Source: Halieaceae bacterium
Lineage (GTDB): Bacteria; Pseudomonadota; Gammaproteobacteria; Pseudomonadales; Halieaceae
Length of the DNA stretch: 7,899 nucleotides
Direction of reading: 5' to 3'
Assembly (NCBI GenBank): GCA_018666295.1
Contig: JABIZW010000068.1
Coordinates: forward strand, 1-7,899
Positions 6,473 to 7,899 of the stretch are shown here, in pieces (within the stretch, counting starts at the first letter, position 1; the number at the start of each line of letters is the position of its first letter). Made by a program: the position numbers and the translations under genes. The notes below the pieces were generated by a model. That model made no database searches and was not told the DNA's origin. It worked only from the letters and a program-made list of their open reading frames with translations.

Positions 6473-6482
6473 GCGGGCGGCG

Positions 6483-6512
6483 AGTCTACAAGGTTTACGC
6501 TCTCCCGGTCAA
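6483..6512 (-). promoter_or_regulatory. Sigma-70-type promoter of the tRNA-Pro/tRNA-His operon with GC-rich discriminator
   Basis: On the minus strand TTGACC (6512-6507, five of six to the -35 consensus) is followed after 18 bases by TAGACT (6488-6483, four of six to the -10). The next bases are CGCCGCCCGC, the GC-rich discriminator usual in stable-RNA promoters under ppGpp/DksA control. The start would fall near 6476, about 30 bases before mature tRNA-Pro. Confidence 0.65.
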
Positions 6513-6568
6513 TTGTAGTAATCGACTTTCGCTGAGAATTAAATTCTGGAAAAATCAAACCACTTATT

Positions 6569-6574
6569 AGGGGG
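6569..6574 (+). promoter_or_regulatory. folD: Ribosome binding site of folD; no clear promoter in the folD side of the spacer
   Basis: AGGGGG lies six bases before the ATG at 6581. The rest of the 6513-6580 stretch is AT-rich and holds a 13-base dyad (AGAATT, A, AATTCT at 6535-6547), but no well-spaced -35/-10 pair for folD could be assigned. Confidence 0.7.
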
Positions 6575-6580
6575 AACACC

Positions 6581-7426
6581 ATGACGGCACTGCTCTTAGA
6601 TGGAAAATACGTTGCACAACTCACTGAGGCTAATCTTACCGAGCGCGTCGCAGCACTAAAGGCTAAGACAGGGAACCGAACACCGGTCCTAGCCACTATT
6701 TTAGTAGGGGACGACCCCGCCTCCGCCACCTACGTGCGTATGAAGGCTAATGCTTGTCGACGTATTGGCATGGAGTCAATGGCCATCGAGTTACCGGCCA
6801 GCACAAAAACCAACGCGCTGTTGAGTCAAATCGAGCAGCTCAATGCCAATCCAGACGTGCACGGCATTTTGCTTCAACACCCAGTGCCCTCACACATTGA
6901 TGAGCGCGCAGCGTTTGACATGATAGCGCTGGAGAAAGATGTCGACGGTGTCACCTGTCTAGGGTTTGGGCGGATGAGTATGGGTGAGTCTGCTTACGGC
7001 TGTGCCACACCCCAGGGAATCATGCGACTGCTGGAGCACTACGAGCTCTCATTGTCCGGTCTCCACGCTGTCGTAGTCGGAAGAAGCCCCATACTGGGCA
7101 AACCCATGTCTATGATGATGCTTCAAGCCAACGCCACTGTGACGATCTGTCATTCTCGAACACGCGACCTCGAGTCGCATATTCGTCAAGCAGACCTCGT
7201 CGTGGGCGCTGTTGGGCGCCCTGAATTCATCCGTGCGGACTGGATCAAGGATGGCGCTATTGTGGTGGACGCAGGCTACCACCCTGGTGGCGTCGGTGAT
7301 ATTGAGCTCACCCCACTTATCGACCGCGTCAAGGCATACACACCCGTGCCCGGTGGCGTGGGCCCAATGACCATCAATACGCTGATCATGCAAACCGTTC
7401 AGTCGGGCGAGAAAGCGTTTGCCTAG
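6581..7426 (+). CDS. folD: FolD: methylene-tetrahydrofolate dehydrogenase / methenyl-tetrahydrofolate cyclohydrolase
   Basis: A cytosolic bifunctional enzyme interconverting 5,10-methylene-, 5,10-methenyl- and 10-formyl-tetrahydrofolate with NAD(P), supplying one-carbon units for purines and formyl-methionine. The 281 residues match the usual length. Conserved catalytic positions are present: Y51 and K55 in YVRMK, Q99 in GILLQHPVP, and D122 in KDVDG. The nucleotide-binding domain has VVVGRSPILGKPMS at 164-177, CHSRT at 190-194, GAVGRPEFI at 209-217 and the C-terminal YTPVPGGVGPMT at 253-264. Two departures from the E. coli form are seen: the PCTPxG block reads CATPQG (141-146), and the loop after VVDAG (228-232) is short and goes straight to HPGGVGD. 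These point to a divergent FolD subfamily, not a broken gene. It is divergent from the tRNA operon, and a folD beside tRNA genes is familiar in gammaproteobacteria. The start is fixed by AGGGGG at 6569-6574. Confidence 0.94.
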   Translation: MTALLLDGKYVAQLTEANLTERVAALKAKTGNRTPVLATILVGDDPASATYVRMKANACRRIGMESMAIELPASTKTNALLSQIEQLNANPDVHGILLQHPVPSHIDERAAFDMIALEKDVDGVTCLGFGRMSMGESAYGCATPQGIMRLLEHYELSLSGLHAVVVGRSPILGKPMSMMMLQANATVTICHSRTRDLESHIRQADLVVGAVGRPEFIRADWIKDGAIVVDAGYHPGGVGDIELTPLIDRVKAYTPVPGGVGPMTINTLIMQTVQSGEKAFA

Positions 7427-7458
7427 TCTAATCACTGGGCGTCACCGTTAAAAACGAC

Positions 7459-7899
7459 GTGCTTGCTGACCTAATATTCCGAAGCGTTGTAGCCAACGGC
7501 GTGACGCTGAGGCTTGCCATGCAAGGTGATGGGCCTTTGATCATTCTTTGTCACGGCTGGCCGGAGAGCTGGTACAGCTGGCGGCACCAACTCCCGGCTC
7601 TCGCAAAGGCGGGTTATACCGCGGTGGCTTACGATGTGCGGGGCTACGGTGAATCAGATAAACCCCACGCAGTAGAGGCCTATACCCTGAAAGAGCTCGC
7701 CGCCGATGTCATCGGCATTAGCGACGCTTTGGGGTTTGAGCGCTTCATCACAATAGGTCATGACTGGGGTGGTCCAATCGCTCTCACGACGGCCCTGCTC
7801 TCCCCTGAGCGCGTTTATGCTACCGGCTCGTTATCAGTTCCCCACTTAACACGCCCCCCGCTACCGACTCTGGATTTGTGGCGAGCGATTTATGAGGAC
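7459..7899 (+). CDS. Alpha/beta hydrolase, epoxide hydrolase type, 3'-truncated by the window edge
   Basis: The first 147 codons of an alpha/beta-hydrolase, cut off at the right edge; full-length relatives have about 290-330 residues. Motifs: HGWPESWYSWRHQLP at 32-46, where HGxP supplies the oxyanion hole; DVRGYGESDKP at 59-69; and the nucleophile elbow GHDWGG at 100-105 with Asp102. An Asp nucleophile plus HGWPE is typical of soluble epoxide hydrolases, which open epoxides to diols; related haloalkane dehalogenases and fluoroacetate dehalogenases share the Asp. The acid and His of the triad and the lid tyrosines lie outside the window. The start is uncertain: an in-frame TAA at 7429-7431 bounds the frame, and GTG at 7459 gives the usual 12-15 residue lead before the first strand, but has no clear Shine-Dalgarno; GTG 7501 or ATG 7519 would cut into the fold. 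It follows folD by 32 bases on the same strand with no terminator seen, so co-transcription is possible. Confidence 0.88.
   Translation, partial: MLADLIFRSVVANGVTLRLAMQGDGPLIILCHGWPESWYSWRHQLPALAKAGYTAVAYDVRGYGESDKPHAVEAYTLKELAADVIGISDALGFERFITIGHDWGGPIALTTALLSPERVYATGSLSVPHLTRPPLPTLDLWRAIYED

Noticed and set aside
6349..6570. Plus-strand 73-codon frame beginning across the tRNA-Pro gene (contains GEEGFEPPTSCSQSRRATR)
   Set aside because: It is the antisense translation of tRNA-Pro, a well-known source of false hypothetical proteins in databases.
7049..7435. Minus-strand 128-codon frame opposite folD
   Set aside because: It lies wholly antisense to a strongly conserved gene, has Cys/His-rich low-complexity content typical of shadow frames and no recognisable domain.
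7435..7437. CTG as start of the epoxide-hydrolase-type gene
   Set aside because: CTG starts are very rare and no ribosome binding site precedes it; GTG at 7459 gives the expected N-terminal length.

Overview
The window looks like chromosomal DNA of an aerobic, probably marine-type gammaproteobacterium. This is inferred from the tRNAs with encoded CCA ends (tRNA-His and tRNA-Pro of gammaproteobacterial form), a folD gene beside a tRNA cluster, a fused one-chain indolepyruvate-type oxidoreductase, and catabolic genes (P450, epoxide-hydrolase-like protein) of the kind common in heterotrophic marine gammaproteobacteria. No mobile element, CRISPR array, phage gene or rRNA was seen. The genus cannot be fixed from the sequence alone.

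Layout. Positions 1-1059 (+) hold the 3' part of a soluble bacterial cytochrome P450. Tail to tail with it, one base away, is an Lrp/AsnC-family regulator (1061-1540, -). An AT-rich 142-base divergent spacer (1541-1682) carries three dyad sequences that look like regulator sites. From 1683 (+) runs a 1156-residue fused indolepyruvate ferredoxin oxidoreductase. Its TAA overlaps the ATG of a Leu/Phe/Val-type amino acid dehydrogenase (5153-6220, +). On the minus strand, tRNA-Pro(UGG) and tRNA-His(GUG) (6447 down to 6238) form a small operon with its own promoter and GC-rich discriminator. folD (6581-7426, +) is divergent from the tRNAs. A truncated alpha/beta hydrolase of the epoxide hydrolase type (from about 7459, +) runs off the right edge.

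How the genes fit together. The regulator, fused oxidoreductase and amino acid dehydrogenase look like one catabolic module. The dehydrogenase would deaminate a branched-chain or aromatic amino acid to its 2-oxo acid. The oxidoreductase would then decarboxylate that to an acyl-CoA and pass electrons to ferredoxin or another carrier. The Lrp-type protein, transcribed divergently, would sense the amino acid. This is an inference from families and gene order. tRNA/folD is a separate housekeeping block; the P450 and the hydrolase are edge genes with no proven link to the rest.

No clearly undescribed system was found. The points most worth a second look are the C8 tract and TAATG junction, where a -1 shift would fuse the two enzymes; the array of operator-like dyads; an apparent U-U mismatch in the tRNA-Pro acceptor stem; and the non-standard FolD motifs.
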